Positions 1-9,004 are shown, counted from the first letter of the stretch. The stretch is 64,000 nt of DNA from Alcaligenaceae bacterium (GCA_013416395.1 JACCEP010000003.1:62001-126000), one strand, 5' to 3'. The notes: generated from the letters alone by a model not told the origin. A program made the numbers and translations.

Positions 1-1
1 G

Positions 2-1597
2 GAGCTGCGCCACGAACTGCGGGAATGTGGCCACCGTTTCGAGACGCAAAGCGACACAGAAGTGGTGCTGCGTGCCTACCTGCAATGGGGAGAAAATTTC
101 GTCGAGCGGCTCAATGGCATGTATGCCTTCGCCCTCTGGGATCGTGCGAAGCAACAACTGCTGCTGGTGCGCGACCGCATGGGCGTGAAACCGCTGTACT
201 ACTTCCAGACCGATGACGGAGTGGTGTTCGGCTCTGAACCCAAGGCGTTGCTCGTCCATCCTTTGGTACCGCGCAAGGTGACGGCCGATGGATTGCGAGA
301 GATTCTGGAAATGGTCAAGACGCCGGGCCAGGCCATCTTCGCCGGCATGCGCGAGGTATTGCCGGGCGAAATGATCAGGGTGGATCGTGCGGGCCTGTCG
401 CGCCACCGCTATTGGATGCTGGAGGCCCGGGAGCACGGCGACACGCTGGAGCAGACCATCCGCTACACCCGCTATCTGCTGGAGGACATCGTCGGACGGC
501 AGATCGTCGCAGACGTGCCGCTGTGCAGCCTGTTGTCCGGAGGGCTGGATTCTTCGATCATCACGGCCCTGGCCTCCAAGAAGCTGCTGGCCATGGGCAA
601 GGAGAACATCCGGTCATTCTCGGTGGACTTCGCGGATCACGGCAGTGGCTTCACGGGCGACGCGGTGCGCGGCACCCCCGATGCACCATTCGTGCGCGAC
701 CTAGTGCAACGCATTGGCTCTACCCATGGCGAGATCGTGCTAGTCAGCCACGAACTGGCCGACCCGGCGCTACGCACCAAGGTTGTCCGAGCGCTGGATC
801 TACCCCCGGCATTCTGGGGAGACATGTGGCCCTCGCTGTACCGGCTGTTTCAGGAAATTCGCCAACATTCGACCGTGGCCTTGTCCGGTGAGTCAGCCGA
901 CGAGGTGTTCGGCGGCTACCGCTGGTTCCATGACCCTGCGGCGATCGCCGCCGAAACCTATCCATGGCTCACTTCGGTTACCGGCAAGTATTTCGACGGC
1001 AAGACCCTGTTCGCTCAGGACCTGCTAGACCGGCTGCAGATGGGCGATTTTCTGCGCGACAGCTACCGCCAGGCATTGGCTGAAACCCCGGTGCTGCCCG
1101 GAGAGGATGCGACCAATCAGCGCATGCGACAGATGAGCTACGTGAATCTGACGCGTTTCGTGCAGACCCTGCTCGACCGCAAGGATCGCATGAGCATGGC
1201 AGTCGGCCTGGAGGTGCGTGTGCCGTTCTGCGATCATCGTCTGGTCGAGTACGCCTTCAACATTCCCTGGGAGATGAAGGCCTTCGACGGAAGAGAGAAG
1301 AGCATCCTGCGCGCTGCCACGCGTGACCTGTTGCCTGAAAGCATCGCCGAGCGGGTCAAGAGTCCGTACCCCTCGACCCAGGACCCCGCCTACGAGCACG
1401 GCTTGCGTGAATCTTTGGCAGCCATATTGGCAGACCCCGCTGCACCCGTGCTGCCGCTGCTTGATTCACGACGTGTTGCCCACACCCTGGCCAGGCCACT
1501 CGGTGACCTGTCGCCCATGTACGACCGCATGGGCATGGAGTTGGCGATTGGTCTGAACACATGGCTTGCTGACTACCAGGTGGAACTTGCCCTCTGA
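2..1597 (+). CDS. asnB: Asparagine synthase (glutamine-hydrolysing), 5' end outside window
   Basis: The reading frame is already open at base 2, so the N-terminal Cys of the glutaminase domain is missing. The visible part begins inside the class II glutamine amidotransferase domain (SDTEVVL, MYAFALWD, RDRMGVKPLYY) and continues into the ATP-pyrophosphatase synthetase domain with its PP-loop SGGLDSS and a later SGESADEVFGGY motif. The family makes asparagine from aspartate, ATP and glutamine; homologues in secondary metabolism amidate or cyclise other substrates (for example lasso-peptide cyclases), and the MFS exporter 54 bp downstream makes a biosynthetic role possible but unproven. Codon use is more GC-rich than the genes beyond 2.9 kb. 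Family call is firm; physiological role is not. Confidence 0.9.
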   Translation, partial: ELRHELRECGHRFETQSDTEVVLRAYLQWGENFVERLNGMYAFALWDRAKQQLLLVRDRMGVKPLYYFQTDDGVVFGSEPKALLVHPLVPRKVTADGLREILEMVKTPGQAIFAGMREVLPGEMIRVDRAGLSRHRYWMLEAREHGDTLEQTIRYTRYLLEDIVGRQIVADVPLCSLLSGGLDSSIITALASKKLLAMGKENIRSFSVDFADHGSGFTGDAVRGTPDAPFVRDLVQRIGSTHGEIVLVSHELADPALRTKVVRALDLPPAFWGDMWPSLYRLFQEIRQHSTVALSGESADEVFGGYRWFHDPAAIAAETYPWLTSVTGKYFDGKTLFAQDLLDRLQMGDFLRDSYRQALAETPVLPGEDATNQRMRQMSYVNLTRFVQTLLDRKDRMSMAVGLEVRVPFCDHRLVEYAFNIPWEMKAFDGREKSILRAATRDLLPESIAERVKSPYPSTQDPAYEHGLRESLAAILADPAAPVLPLLDSRRVAHTLARPLGDLSPMYDRMGMELAIGLNTWLADYQVELAL

Positions 1598-1651
1598 CAC
1601 CACCGTGGAGGGCGCACGGTAGCGTAAGGCTTCCACGCTTTTTATTCCCTT

Positions 1652-2872
1652 ATGAGTCCCATTATGTCTCGTCACACGCAATCCCCAGTCTATCTTGTTG
1701 CCCTCGGTGCTTTCGCCCTTGGCATGGCGTCCTATGTGACCGCAGGACTGATCCCCATGATCGAAACGGCTTTCACCGTGCCAGTCGCGCTTGCGGCGCA
1801 ACTGGTGACCGCCTTTACCCTGGCCTATGGCTTAGGCTCCCCCCTGTTCGTTGCGATACTGCCTGCGCATCGGCAACGCGGGGGGCTGCTGTTCGCGCTC
1901 GGTCTGTTCGTGCTCGCCAATGCTGCCAGCGCCTTGGCGACCGACTTCACCGCATTGCTGGTTTTCCGCGCAATTGCAGGCATTGGTGCGGGTGTCTACT
2001 TGGCTATGGGCATCGCTGCCTCGGCAGTGTTGTCGCCGCCGCGACAGCGTGGCAAGGCGATCGCTGTGATCATGGGCGGCATGGCCAGTGGCACCGTGCT
2101 GGGCGTGCCGCTGAGTCTGTTGCTGGCCGAACGCGTTGGCTGGGCATCTGCGCTGTGGTTGGTGACCGCGCTGGGAGGCATCGCTCTGGTCGGCCTGGTC
2201 CTCCGACTACCGGCTCTCCCAGCTGCGGCGGTGACCCCGTTAAAGGCCAAGCTAGCTTTACTAAGGGACGGCCAGATAGTCGTAATTCTGCTGGTGTCAT
2301 TGCTGGCTGCGGTTGCCAGCTTGGGCATGTACACCTTCATCGCCCCGTTGTTGTCCGCGACAGATCAGGGCTTGACCCGAACGGTGACCCCCTACCTATG
2401 GGTGTGGGGCGTCGGTGGTGTGCTTGGAAGCTTTCTGATCGGCCCTTTGGTAGATCGATTCAAGGGGCCTGTTCTGACCTTTTGGATCATGATGATCCTG
2501 GCTATATCGCTGTTTCTGTTGCCCGTCACCGCATCTATGGGCGCTTGGCTGGTGATGCTGCCGATCGCTGCATGGGGCGCGGTAGGGTGGGCGTTACAGG
2601 TTCCGCAAAACAACGAGCTGATCAAAGTCCGCGAACATCAAGGTGATGGCAATCTAGCGGTGGCACTCAATGAATCGGCACTGTACCTGGGTAGTGCAAT
2701 CGGCGCGGCGCTGGGTGGCGTACTTCTGCTCCAACAGTGGTCGGCGGTGGCGTTGGCTAGCAGCGCAGGTGTAGTGGCCGTGCTTGGCGTCGTGGTGCAA
2801 TGGTTGAACCTGCGTCGGACTCCAGGGCGATGCCCCATCCCTTCAGCACGCCCCGATAACAGGTGCCCGTAA
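1652..2872 (+). CDS. MFS drug/metabolite exporter (DHA1/AraJ-like)
   Basis: 406 residues, about 12 hydrophobic membrane segments, ending in a short polar tail. The first half resembles the AraJ/YdhP-type DHA1 exporters (LGAFALGMASYVTAGLIP near the N-terminus, then a loop with PPRQRGKAIA after TM4). These proteins are proton-driven exporters of sugars or drugs in the inner membrane. Start is ambiguous between ATG 1652 and ATG 1664; neither has a strong ribosome site. It follows the asparagine synthase closely on the same strand and shares its GC-rich codon use, so the pair probably travels together. Substrate unknown. Confidence 0.8.
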   Translation: MSPIMSRHTQSPVYLVALGAFALGMASYVTAGLIPMIETAFTVPVALAAQLVTAFTLAYGLGSPLFVAILPAHRQRGGLLFALGLFVLANAASALATDFTALLVFRAIAGIGAGVYLAMGIAASAVLSPPRQRGKAIAVIMGGMASGTVLGVPLSLLLAERVGWASALWLVTALGGIALVGLVLRLPALPAAAVTPLKAKLALLRDGQIVVILLVSLLAAVASLGMYTFIAPLLSATDQGLTRTVTPYLWVWGVGGVLGSFLIGPLVDRFKGPVLTFWIMMILAISLFLLPVTASMGAWLVMLPIAAWGAVGWALQVPQNNELIKVREHQGDGNLAVALNESALYLGSAIGAALGGVLLLQQWSAVALASSAGVVAVLGVVVQWLNLRRTPGRCPIPSARPDNRCP

Positions 2873-2925
2873 CGTAGGGAGCAGCGGTAGAGTTCGGTGC
2901 AGCAGAGATCAGCGCGCTTAATTGT

Positions 2926-4545
2926 TCACGAGTCTCTGCCAGCAGGCCGTGAAGGTTGGTAGCGGTCGAGGATATGGCTATCGAGGGGCCGTCTCTCTAG
3001 GAAAACTTGGGATACGGCCTCAACGATCTCGGCCCATACGCCGGGCTCACTCAGTATTGGCATTTGCTTGACCAATGCGTTGCTTAACGCACCGTTGTTC
3101 TGCTCAATGGACCGAAGTACACGGTCTGCCTGTTGGTCAGGCATTTCGACAATCTCTTTGAGTGCCTGACGAGCGCGCCCGTGGTTGCGCAAGTAGCGTG
3201 ACTGCTCGCGCATCTGTTCCGTCAACGTGTGTTTTACGATGTTGGACAGGTAGAGAACATGCGGACTTAGATCAAGATAGCGCCACACAGGGCGAAGCTG
3301 TTCATTTCCGTTGAACTCGAAGTTGGAAACGACCCCATCCGGATAAGTGGTCCGCCTGGATGTGAACGTTATATGTTCACGTGCCTCTTGCATCAGCGGC
3401 TTGGATATTTCATCTAGCACGCAGTCGTAATTGCGACGCTGCGCGGAATCGTCGGTGATGACTGCCGATACGGGCAGAATCACCGGCTCGGGCACTGCGC
3501 CATCACGCCGCAATATGTCGTTAATCAGAAAACGGTGTACGCGACCATTGCCGTCTGCCAGCGGATGAATGTAGACAAAACCAAAAGCAGCTACCGCACT
3601 GCGCATGACAGGCGATTGCCCTTGTGTGCGTTCAAGGAACACACGAAGGCCTTCCAGCATGGCGACAACATCGTCTGCAGGTGGTGCGACGTAATGCACA
3701 ACATCCTGATAGCGTACGGTTTCTCCTACGAAAACAGGCGACTGGCGTACGCCGAAATGGGTGATCGTTGTGCGCCTGCCCAGTATCTCGCCTTGCAGTT
3801 GAGCCAGCGCGGCGTCGCTCAACGGGCTGCCACCCTGACCCGTTCTTCGGGCCATGACATCGGCGAACCGTTCGATGCGGCTGGCGCGGTCTGCTTCGCC
3901 TTCGATGGCAAAACTGGCCTTGCTTTCACGAAGCGTCATCCATACCGCGGCGCGTTGCAGCAGATCTTCACCGAATTCGTCCGTCAGGTTCTGGAATAGC
4001 TGCGGTATATCCAAGGCCATGGCCTGCATCGTTGAATCAGTTTTGACGATGGTCGGGCAAAAGTATCGTGTGCCCGGTAAGTTGTTATTGATGCGCCAGC
4101 GCGGCACTTTTACGATGCAATCTGGCGAGGCAGCCACAAGCTTGGTGTCGTCGATGGCATGGACGTAATTGCCGCCGATACGTTCCGGTACCTGTAAGGT
4201 GTTTTCGGTTAACCATTCATACAGAAAGGCAGCCCGGCGAGCATACTGGCCGGTCGGCTCGGCATCGATCCAGGCCTGAACAAAGGCGGGGCCGGTCTTG
4301 GCGAACAGGCGAGACAAAAATTGGAGATGCGGCACTTCGTGGCGCAGGTGAAATTGAAGATGTGCTGCGGGCTTGGATGGGAGGCGCATGGCCTCGGGGT
4401 AGCTCTCCATTCTGCCGCCGTCACTGATCTGCGTGGCCCTTCGCCCCGCGATCTGGCTGTGTACTGGCAGACGCCCTATCGGGAGAAGCTGATACGCCTG
4501 GGCTAGCCACGCCGCGCCAATAGGGTCGTTGGGAAGGTCACTCAT
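2926..4545 (-). CDS. Fic family protein (class II, self-inhibited type)
   Basis: I place the start at ATG 4545 (539 aa) because an AGGAA ribosome site lies just upstream and the 48 residues before it look non-coding. The Fic core carries the full active motif HPLADGNGRVHR at about 327-338, so it should transfer AMP (or another nucleotide-derived moiety) to a hydroxyl side chain of a target protein. An inhibitory helix motif SFAIEG at about 211-216 matches (S/T)xxxE(G/N) and lies N-terminal to the core in the same chain, the class II arrangement that needs no separate antitoxin. The C-terminal ~170 residues are likely a regulatory helical/winged domain. It is convergent with the MFS gene and stands alone. 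Target unknown. Confidence 0.85.
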   Translation of the reverse strand: MSDLPNDPIGAAWLAQAYQLLPIGRLPVHSQIAGRRATQISDGGRMESYPEAMRLPSKPAAHLQFHLRHEVPHLQFLSRLFAKTGPAFVQAWIDAEPTGQYARRAAFLYEWLTENTLQVPERIGGNYVHAIDDTKLVAASPDCIVKVPRWRINNNLPGTRYFCPTIVKTDSTMQAMALDIPQLFQNLTDEFGEDLLQRAAVWMTLRESKASFAIEGEADRASRIERFADVMARRTGQGGSPLSDAALAQLQGEILGRRTTITHFGVRQSPVFVGETVRYQDVVHYVAPPADDVVAMLEGLRVFLERTQGQSPVMRSAVAAFGFVYIHPLADGNGRVHRFLINDILRRDGAVPEPVILPVSAVITDDSAQRRNYDCVLDEISKPLMQEAREHITFTSRRTTYPDGVVSNFEFNGNEQLRPVWRYLDLSPHVLYLSNIVKHTLTEQMREQSRYLRNHGRARQALKEIVEMPDQQADRVLRSIEQNNGALSNALVKQMPILSEPGVWAEIVEAVSQVFLERRPLDSHILDRYQPSRPAGRDS

Positions 4546-4987
4546 GGAATGTTCCTGGTACTGTTGCCGCAGGATGCGAAAAGATGATGACTTTATGCTG
4601 GCAACGCGTTCATTCAATTTTGTCTGCGTAAAATTGGTTAGAAAAGCGTTTCTTGGTAGATATTTGGTTTTTTGTTTGCCAAGCAGCAAGCTTGACTGTT
4701 TTTTTTACTTGGTTATTGCACGAAATCGATTACGTCAGATTAAAAACGATTATAAATCAGTTATGTTGCGCGTATTCGATTATTTTTCGTGTATGCCCTG
4801 GCCATGGTGGGTTTTTAAAGCTAGCCGTGAGCAGTAGGCGCGTCGTATCAGCGCAGGCTTTATCCATGAGGGTTCAAGCTTGATAGTGGCCCGTCGGCGA
4901 GCTCGCTCTTCCAACGCGTATTGCTGCATGTGCGCGGGTGATAGCTGGCCAGGAGATCGGCATAGATCAAAAGGGTGGGCAACGCAA
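4546..4987. other. Gene-free AT-rich intergenic region
   Basis: This 442 bp stretch between the Fic start and the RidA stop has no convincing gene. The Fic-proximal half is strongly AT-rich with a long T-run and three CGATTA boxes near 4726, 4747 and 4776, plausibly promoter and regulatory DNA for the Fic gene. The other half (about 4810-4987) has an open minus-strand frame that matches nothing I recognise. Confidence 0.4.
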
Positions 4988-5437
4988 TTAGCGTGAAGAT
5001 GCCTTAGCAACGCTCGCAATCAACGAAATTTCAACGGGCGCGTTGCCCGGCAATGTATAGACGCCGATTGCAGCGCGCGTGCTACGGCCCGCGTCACCCA
5101 GTTCGTTAACCAGGTATTCAGACGCGAAGTCAGCCAGCTTGGCGTGCTGTTCGAACTCTGCGTCGGCAGCGATGTACACCGTCATGTGCAGCACCTTGCC
5201 CACTTGTTCATCACTGCTTAGCGTTGATTTTGCGGCCACAAGCGCATTAGCCGCTGCCAGCTGAACCGCCTCTTTGTAATCACTCAATGCCTGTGCGCTG
5301 TTTACCTTTCCTTTAAGAATAAGCGTGCCATCGCGCCGGGGTGTCATGCCAGCGGTAAATATCTGATCGCCATCGCGCGTGGCTGGCAGATAGTTGCCTT
5401 GGGGTACTGGTAAAGATGTTTTAGCAGCGTGATTCAT
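4988..5437 (-). CDS. RidA/YjgF family protein
   Basis: 149 residues from ATG 5437, the start chosen because homology to RidA begins at once (MNHAAKTSLPVPQGNYLPA). The conserved C-terminal Arg region R-A-A-I-G-V-Y-T-LP-x-x-A-P-V-E-I is present; in RidA this Arg anchors the carboxylate of enamine/imine substrates. RidA-family members deaminate reactive 2-aminoacrylate-type intermediates from PLP enzymes; this sequence belongs to the longer, more divergent subgroup (YoaB/Rid2-7 like), so the exact substrate is open. It stands apart from neighbours, 124 bp downstream of a small membrane-protein gene on the same strand. Confidence 0.85.
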   Translation of the reverse strand: MNHAAKTSLPVPQGNYLPATRDGDQIFTAGMTPRRDGTLILKGKVNSAQALSDYKEAVQLAAANALVAAKSTLSSDEQVGKVLHMTVYIAADAEFEQHAKLADFASEYLVNELGDAGRSTRAAIGVYTLPGNAPVEISLIASVAKASSR

Positions 5438-5561
5438 TTTTTTGATCTGTAGTGGGTGTTGGTTGATTGTACTGAGTACGAGCAGCGAATAGCTTGGCAG
5501 CACAGCGTACCAGCTCTGCCTTCTTATAGACGTATAGCGGGCAGGTTACCGCTTTGTCGAA

Positions 5562-5774
5562 TCACGAGCCAGACGAATTTTTGCGTTGCTCGCGCCGACG
5601 CTTGTTCTTGTTTTTTGACGGCGGCTGCAATGACTTTTCCAGAGCCTGGGCGGCGACAACCGCCTGTTTGCGTTCGGCAGCGCGTTTGTTGCGATAAAGC
5701 ACTATGGCCCGGACGAGGCCAAACGAGACGGCGAACGTTACGACAACAATAATAGCGCCAGTTAAATCACCCAT
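5562..5774 (-). CDS. Small single-pass membrane protein, unknown function
   Basis: 70 residues from ATG 5774, with an AAGAAG ribosome site just upstream; a longer frame upstream (to 5867) is unlikely. One hydrophobic segment (about residues 5-24, GAIIVVVTFAVSFGLVRAIV) is followed by a strongly basic, Lys/Arg/Asn-rich tail containing SKNKNKRRREQRKN. Topology would put the tail in the cytoplasm. I do not recognise a family. Confidence 0.5.
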   Translation of the reverse strand: MGDLTGAIIVVVTFAVSFGLVRAIVLYRNKRAAERKQAVVAAQALEKSLQPPSKNKNKRRREQRKNSSGS

Positions 5775-5980
5775 AATCTGCTTCTTGGAAAACGTTAAAC
5801 GATACCACTGTGTGAGTGCGTTTGTGTTGCGGTTAAAGGAAGGCCGTGGTTTGTTTTTTTTTGGCACAGTTCGGTAGCCGATTTTTCATTTGGTTCTTAT
5901 ACTGGCTATTGTTTTTTGGCGGCCTGTCGTAACTTTAGCGACAAGCATAAGGCCAACAAGGGTCGTTTTTATGGCCTTAC

Positions 5981-6994
5981 ATGAAATTATTCGGGGACAA
6001 CACATTGCAAAAGCAGCCTTACGTCTTGTTAACTGACGCCATCGTGCCTTCAGCCGCGGCGATTATCACCACGCGCGCGCATGTTGAAATTGCAGCGGAT
6101 AAATCAGAACAGGGCTTGATTGACGCCGCCCGTTTGGCAGACGTAATTGTTGTGCGCTCGCCGCTGCCGCCTGCCTTGTTTGAACACGCCACACGCCTGC
6201 GCGGCGTGGTGCGCCATGGGGCCGGGGTGGATATGATCCCTGTGGAGGCGGCGTCACGTCATGGGGTGGCCGTGGCCAACGTGGCAGGGGGAAATGCCGC
6301 ATCGGTCGCGGAGTATGCGATTGGCCAAATGCTAAACCTTTCCCACAAGTTCACCCACATCGACCGAACCTTGCGGCAAGAAGGGTGGTTCGCCGCGCGA
6401 GCTTTGTCTGACCATAAGGTAGAGATCGAAGGCCAAACGTTAGGTATTGTGGGCATAGGCCAGATCGGGCAAAACCTGGCCAAGAAGGCGCACCACGGCT
6501 TCAATATGGACGTGATAGCGTATCGCCCCAGTGGAGTGCCTGCTGATGAATTTATTGAAATGGTGGATTTGCCCACGCTGTTTGAGCGGTCAGACTTTAT
6601 CGTGCTTGCCTGCCCACTGAACGAGCACACTCAGGGCCTGGTGAGTGCCGACTTGTTGGCCAGAATGAAGCCAACAGCATGTTTGATTAACGTGTCACGT
6701 GGCGGCGTCATTGATGAGCCCGCCTTGATCGACGTGCTTGCCAAAGGCCATATACGCGGCGCAGCGCTCGATGTGTTCACGACCTCACCGCTGCCGGAGT
6801 CATCACCTTTGTTGCAACTTGATAATGTGCTGCTTACCAGCCATATTGCGGGTATGACGCAACATAGTATGCAGCGCGTGGGAGAGGGCGTTGCGCGGCA
6901 GGTGCTGCAGATGCTCGATGGCCATTTGCCTGAGTATTTGTGGAATGCTGAGTGTCGGGATGAAATTAGAGCGCGATTTGCGCGGTTGGGATGA
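5981..6994 (+). CDS. D-2-hydroxyacid dehydrogenase (SerA-like fold), atypical active site
   Basis: 337 residues with the NAD-binding Rossmann motif GIGQIG at 158-163, catalytic Arg240 in NVSRGGVID and His288 in LTSHIAG. The family reduces 2-keto acids to D-2-hydroxy acids, or oxidises 3-phosphoglycerate. The usual third catalytic residue, the Glu of the DVF-x-x-E-P segment (Glu269 in E. coli SerA), is Ser269 here (DVFTTSP), with Glu273 a few residues on as a conceivable replacement. No C-terminal ACT domain, so it is not a full-length SerA. It is flanked by unrelated genes; substrate unknown. Confidence 0.82.
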   Translation: MKLFGDNTLQKQPYVLLTDAIVPSAAAIITTRAHVEIAADKSEQGLIDAARLADVIVVRSPLPPALFEHATRLRGVVRHGAGVDMIPVEAASRHGVAVANVAGGNAASVAEYAIGQMLNLSHKFTHIDRTLRQEGWFAARALSDHKVEIEGQTLGIVGIGQIGQNLAKKAHHGFNMDVIAYRPSGVPADEFIEMVDLPTLFERSDFIVLACPLNEHTQGLVSADLLARMKPTACLINVSRGGVIDEPALIDVLAKGHIRGAALDVFTTSPLPESSPLLQLDNVLLTSHIAGMTQHSMQRVGEGVARQVLQMLDGHLPEYLWNAECRDEIRARFARLG

Positions 6995-7061
6995 GGGCGA
7001 GGGGGGCATAAGATGCCCCGTGATGATTTCGGCGCGGGGTTTGCTTTTGGATGCCGTTGGG

Positions 7062-8711
7062 TCAGCGTGCCGGTAAATCCAACCGGGGTGCCTTATTGAG
7101 CATCTCAATTGCCTGTTCTTGCAGTTTGCCGCGTTGAATTTTATTCGAGTTGGCGCTTTCTACAACAGGGAAGCTTTCGACAATACCAACCTTGACGGGT
7201 ACCTTGAAGCCTGCCAGCTGTGCCTTGCAGTCAGAAATAATTCGCGCTTGCTGTATATGGTGGCCGGGTTTCGCAATCACGAATGCGACAGGCACGGTCT
7301 TGCCCTGATGCGGCACGCCTACCACTTGGCAGTTGGCTACACCCTCCAGGTTTTCAATAAAGTTCTCGATCTCCAGCGGGTTAACCAAAAAGCCACTAAG
7401 GCGTAGAAAATCACCGCGTCGCGCGTGGAAAATAAAATGTTGATCGCTGGTCGTGTGGCCAAGGTCGCCGGTACGAAAGTAGCCTTGCGCATCAATGGCT
7501 TTGGTTGTCGCTTCTTGGTTATCTAGATAGCCCTTCATGATGCTAGGTGTGCAGATTTCGATTTCACCCACCTCACCATGGGGCAAGATTTCGTTTGTTT
7601 CGATGTCGCGTGCCCGTACCCGTGCGTCAGGGGCTACGAGCTGGCCACCTGGTTTTTGGCGTTCTGCCAGCGAGGCATCCAGCGGCTGGCCTGCTGTCAG
7701 GGCTTGCAGTTCACTGGATCCATACAGGCCTACCAGCTTGATGCCGGCGTGTTCGGCGCGTTGGGGCAAGTCTTCAAGCGAGGGCGCAAAGCTGGCAAAA
7801 CCCGCTACTCTGAGGGAGGGGAAGGGCTTGTCTTTATTTTCGGCAGCGTCAAGAATGCGATCGAGCAATTCGTTATTGGCAAATGTATGGGTGACATGCA
7901 TGTTTTGTATTTGCGCGGCGCACTCGGCAGGGCTGAGTATGGGGGACGACACCAACGGAGCGCCAACGGCCAGCCCGCTCAGCGCTGTCGAAAACCCGAA
8001 CGCACCGCACATCGGCGCGCCAAGCAATACGACATCGTCCTGCCCAATACCAAAGTAGCGTGCCACATTGTGCCCATGGCTAATTAGCGTGTGTTGATCG
8101 TGAACGACGAGTTTAGATTGGGAAGTAGTGCCTGAGGTTGTGTAGACCAAGGCATAGGCATTACCACCCGCTTGGGGGGCATCTTTTAATGCATCAGGCT
8201 GCGAGGGAGTTGAGTAGCTAAAGGATGGCACACCTTGCACCCGTTGCGGGTTTTCAGACGCACCTGCAGTATCTACGCCGCCAACACCACCCACGCCCTC
8301 TACACCGCCTACTACCATGACCGCCTTCAGGCCTTTTAGCTGTTCAGGTTCTACCTCATTAAGTATCTGCTGGAAGGGCAGTCCCTTGAAAGTGGGCCAC
8401 ATGACCAGCCATTGGCATTTTCCGCGGGCTATGAGGTCGCCAACCTCCCGGCTGCGAAAGCGCGTATTCATGGATACAACCGTTACGCCCAAGCGGGCGC
8501 ATGCCATGAAAGTGACTAACCACGCAGTGCAATTGGGTAACCACAACGCCAGTCGATCGCCTGTGCGCAACCCGTGGGAAAAAAGCAGTCCGGCAACACG
8601 GTTAGACTCGGCAAGCAGCTCGCTGTAGAGCACTGGCTGATCGATGTCGTAAAAAGCGATAGCATCCGGGCGCTGTGCTGCATGGTGTTCAAGAAGCGAC
8701 TGAAAGTTCAT
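7062..8711 (-). CDS. Class I adenylate-forming acyl-CoA synthetase
   Basis: 549 residues. The ANL family motifs appear in order: A3 phosphate-binding loop YTTSGTTSQSK near 190-200, A5 GLYGSSE, A7 FRTGDLG, and a C-terminal A10 lysine in NSNKIQRGK. The enzyme activates a carboxylic acid as acyl-AMP and passes it to CoA. Between the first domain and the A3 loop (about 134-182) there is a low-complexity stretch rich in Gly/Val then Ser/Pro (GGVEGVGGVGGV and following), which is not typical of the family. It is preceded 26 bp upstream by a broken SDR/cyclase gene on the same strand, suggesting a decayed catabolic operon. Acid substrate unknown. Confidence 0.88.
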   Translation of the reverse strand: MNFQSLLEHHAAQRPDAIAFYDIDQPVLYSELLAESNRVAGLLFSHGLRTGDRLALWLPNCTAWLVTFMACARLGVTVVSMNTRFRSREVGDLIARGKCQWLVMWPTFKGLPFQQILNEVEPEQLKGLKAVMVVGGVEGVGGVGGVDTAGASENPQRVQGVPSFSYSTPSQPDALKDAPQAGGNAYALVYTTSGTTSQSKLVVHDQHTLISHGHNVARYFGIGQDDVVLLGAPMCGAFGFSTALSGLAVGAPLVSSPILSPAECAAQIQNMHVTHTFANNELLDRILDAAENKDKPFPSLRVAGFASFAPSLEDLPQRAEHAGIKLVGLYGSSELQALTAGQPLDASLAERQKPGGQLVAPDARVRARDIETNEILPHGEVGEIEICTPSIMKGYLDNQEATTKAIDAQGYFRTGDLGHTTSDQHFIFHARRGDFLRLSGFLVNPLEIENFIENLEGVANCQVVGVPHQGKTVPVAFVIAKPGHHIQQARIISDCKAQLAGFKVPVKVGIVESFPVVESANSNKIQRGKLQEQAIEMLNKAPRLDLPAR

Positions 8712-8737
8712 GGCGTGGGGTTACTCAGGTGGTGGGT

Positions 8738-9004
8738 TTATACAGTGGCGATGGGTGTGACCGGAGACCCTTCGGCACCCGGCAGGCGCAACGGTGGCGC
8801 CGTCAGTAGAAAGCGACTGCGTTGGTTTGCATTTAGCCATTCAGCCAGGTCGACGATGTAGAAGGGCATGGCTTCAGGCCAATCTGCGGGGCGTGTACGG
8901 GCAATACCCGTAACTGTATAACCGTCACTAATTAGACGTTGGCAGATGCTGCGGCCAATGCCGCGACTGGCTCCCGTGACGAGGATGTTGGTTTGGTTTA
9001 CCAT
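8738..9004 (-). pseudogene. Chimeric remnant: SDR N-terminus fused in frame to cyclase C-terminus
   Basis: An 88-codon frame from ATG 9004. Residues 1-53 are the start of a short-chain dehydrogenase (NILVTGASRGIGRSICQRL, the TGxxxGIG dinucleotide loop, then a strand ending in FYIVDLA). From residue 55 the sequence becomes EWLNANQRSRFLLTAPPLRL and ends SPVTPIATV, which is how many putative cyclase/kynurenine formamidase-like proteins (PF04199) end. SDRs are normally ~250 residues, so neither enzyme is intact. The simplest reading is an internal deletion joining two neighbouring genes near base 8845. It precedes the acyl-CoA synthetase and sits next to the left long direct repeat. Confidence 0.7.

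Noticed and set aside
4529-5019. Open frames on both strands in the gap between Fic and RidA
   Set aside because: They overlap each other, lack ribosome sites, and the translated sequences have no recognisable motif; the region is AT-rich promoter-like DNA.
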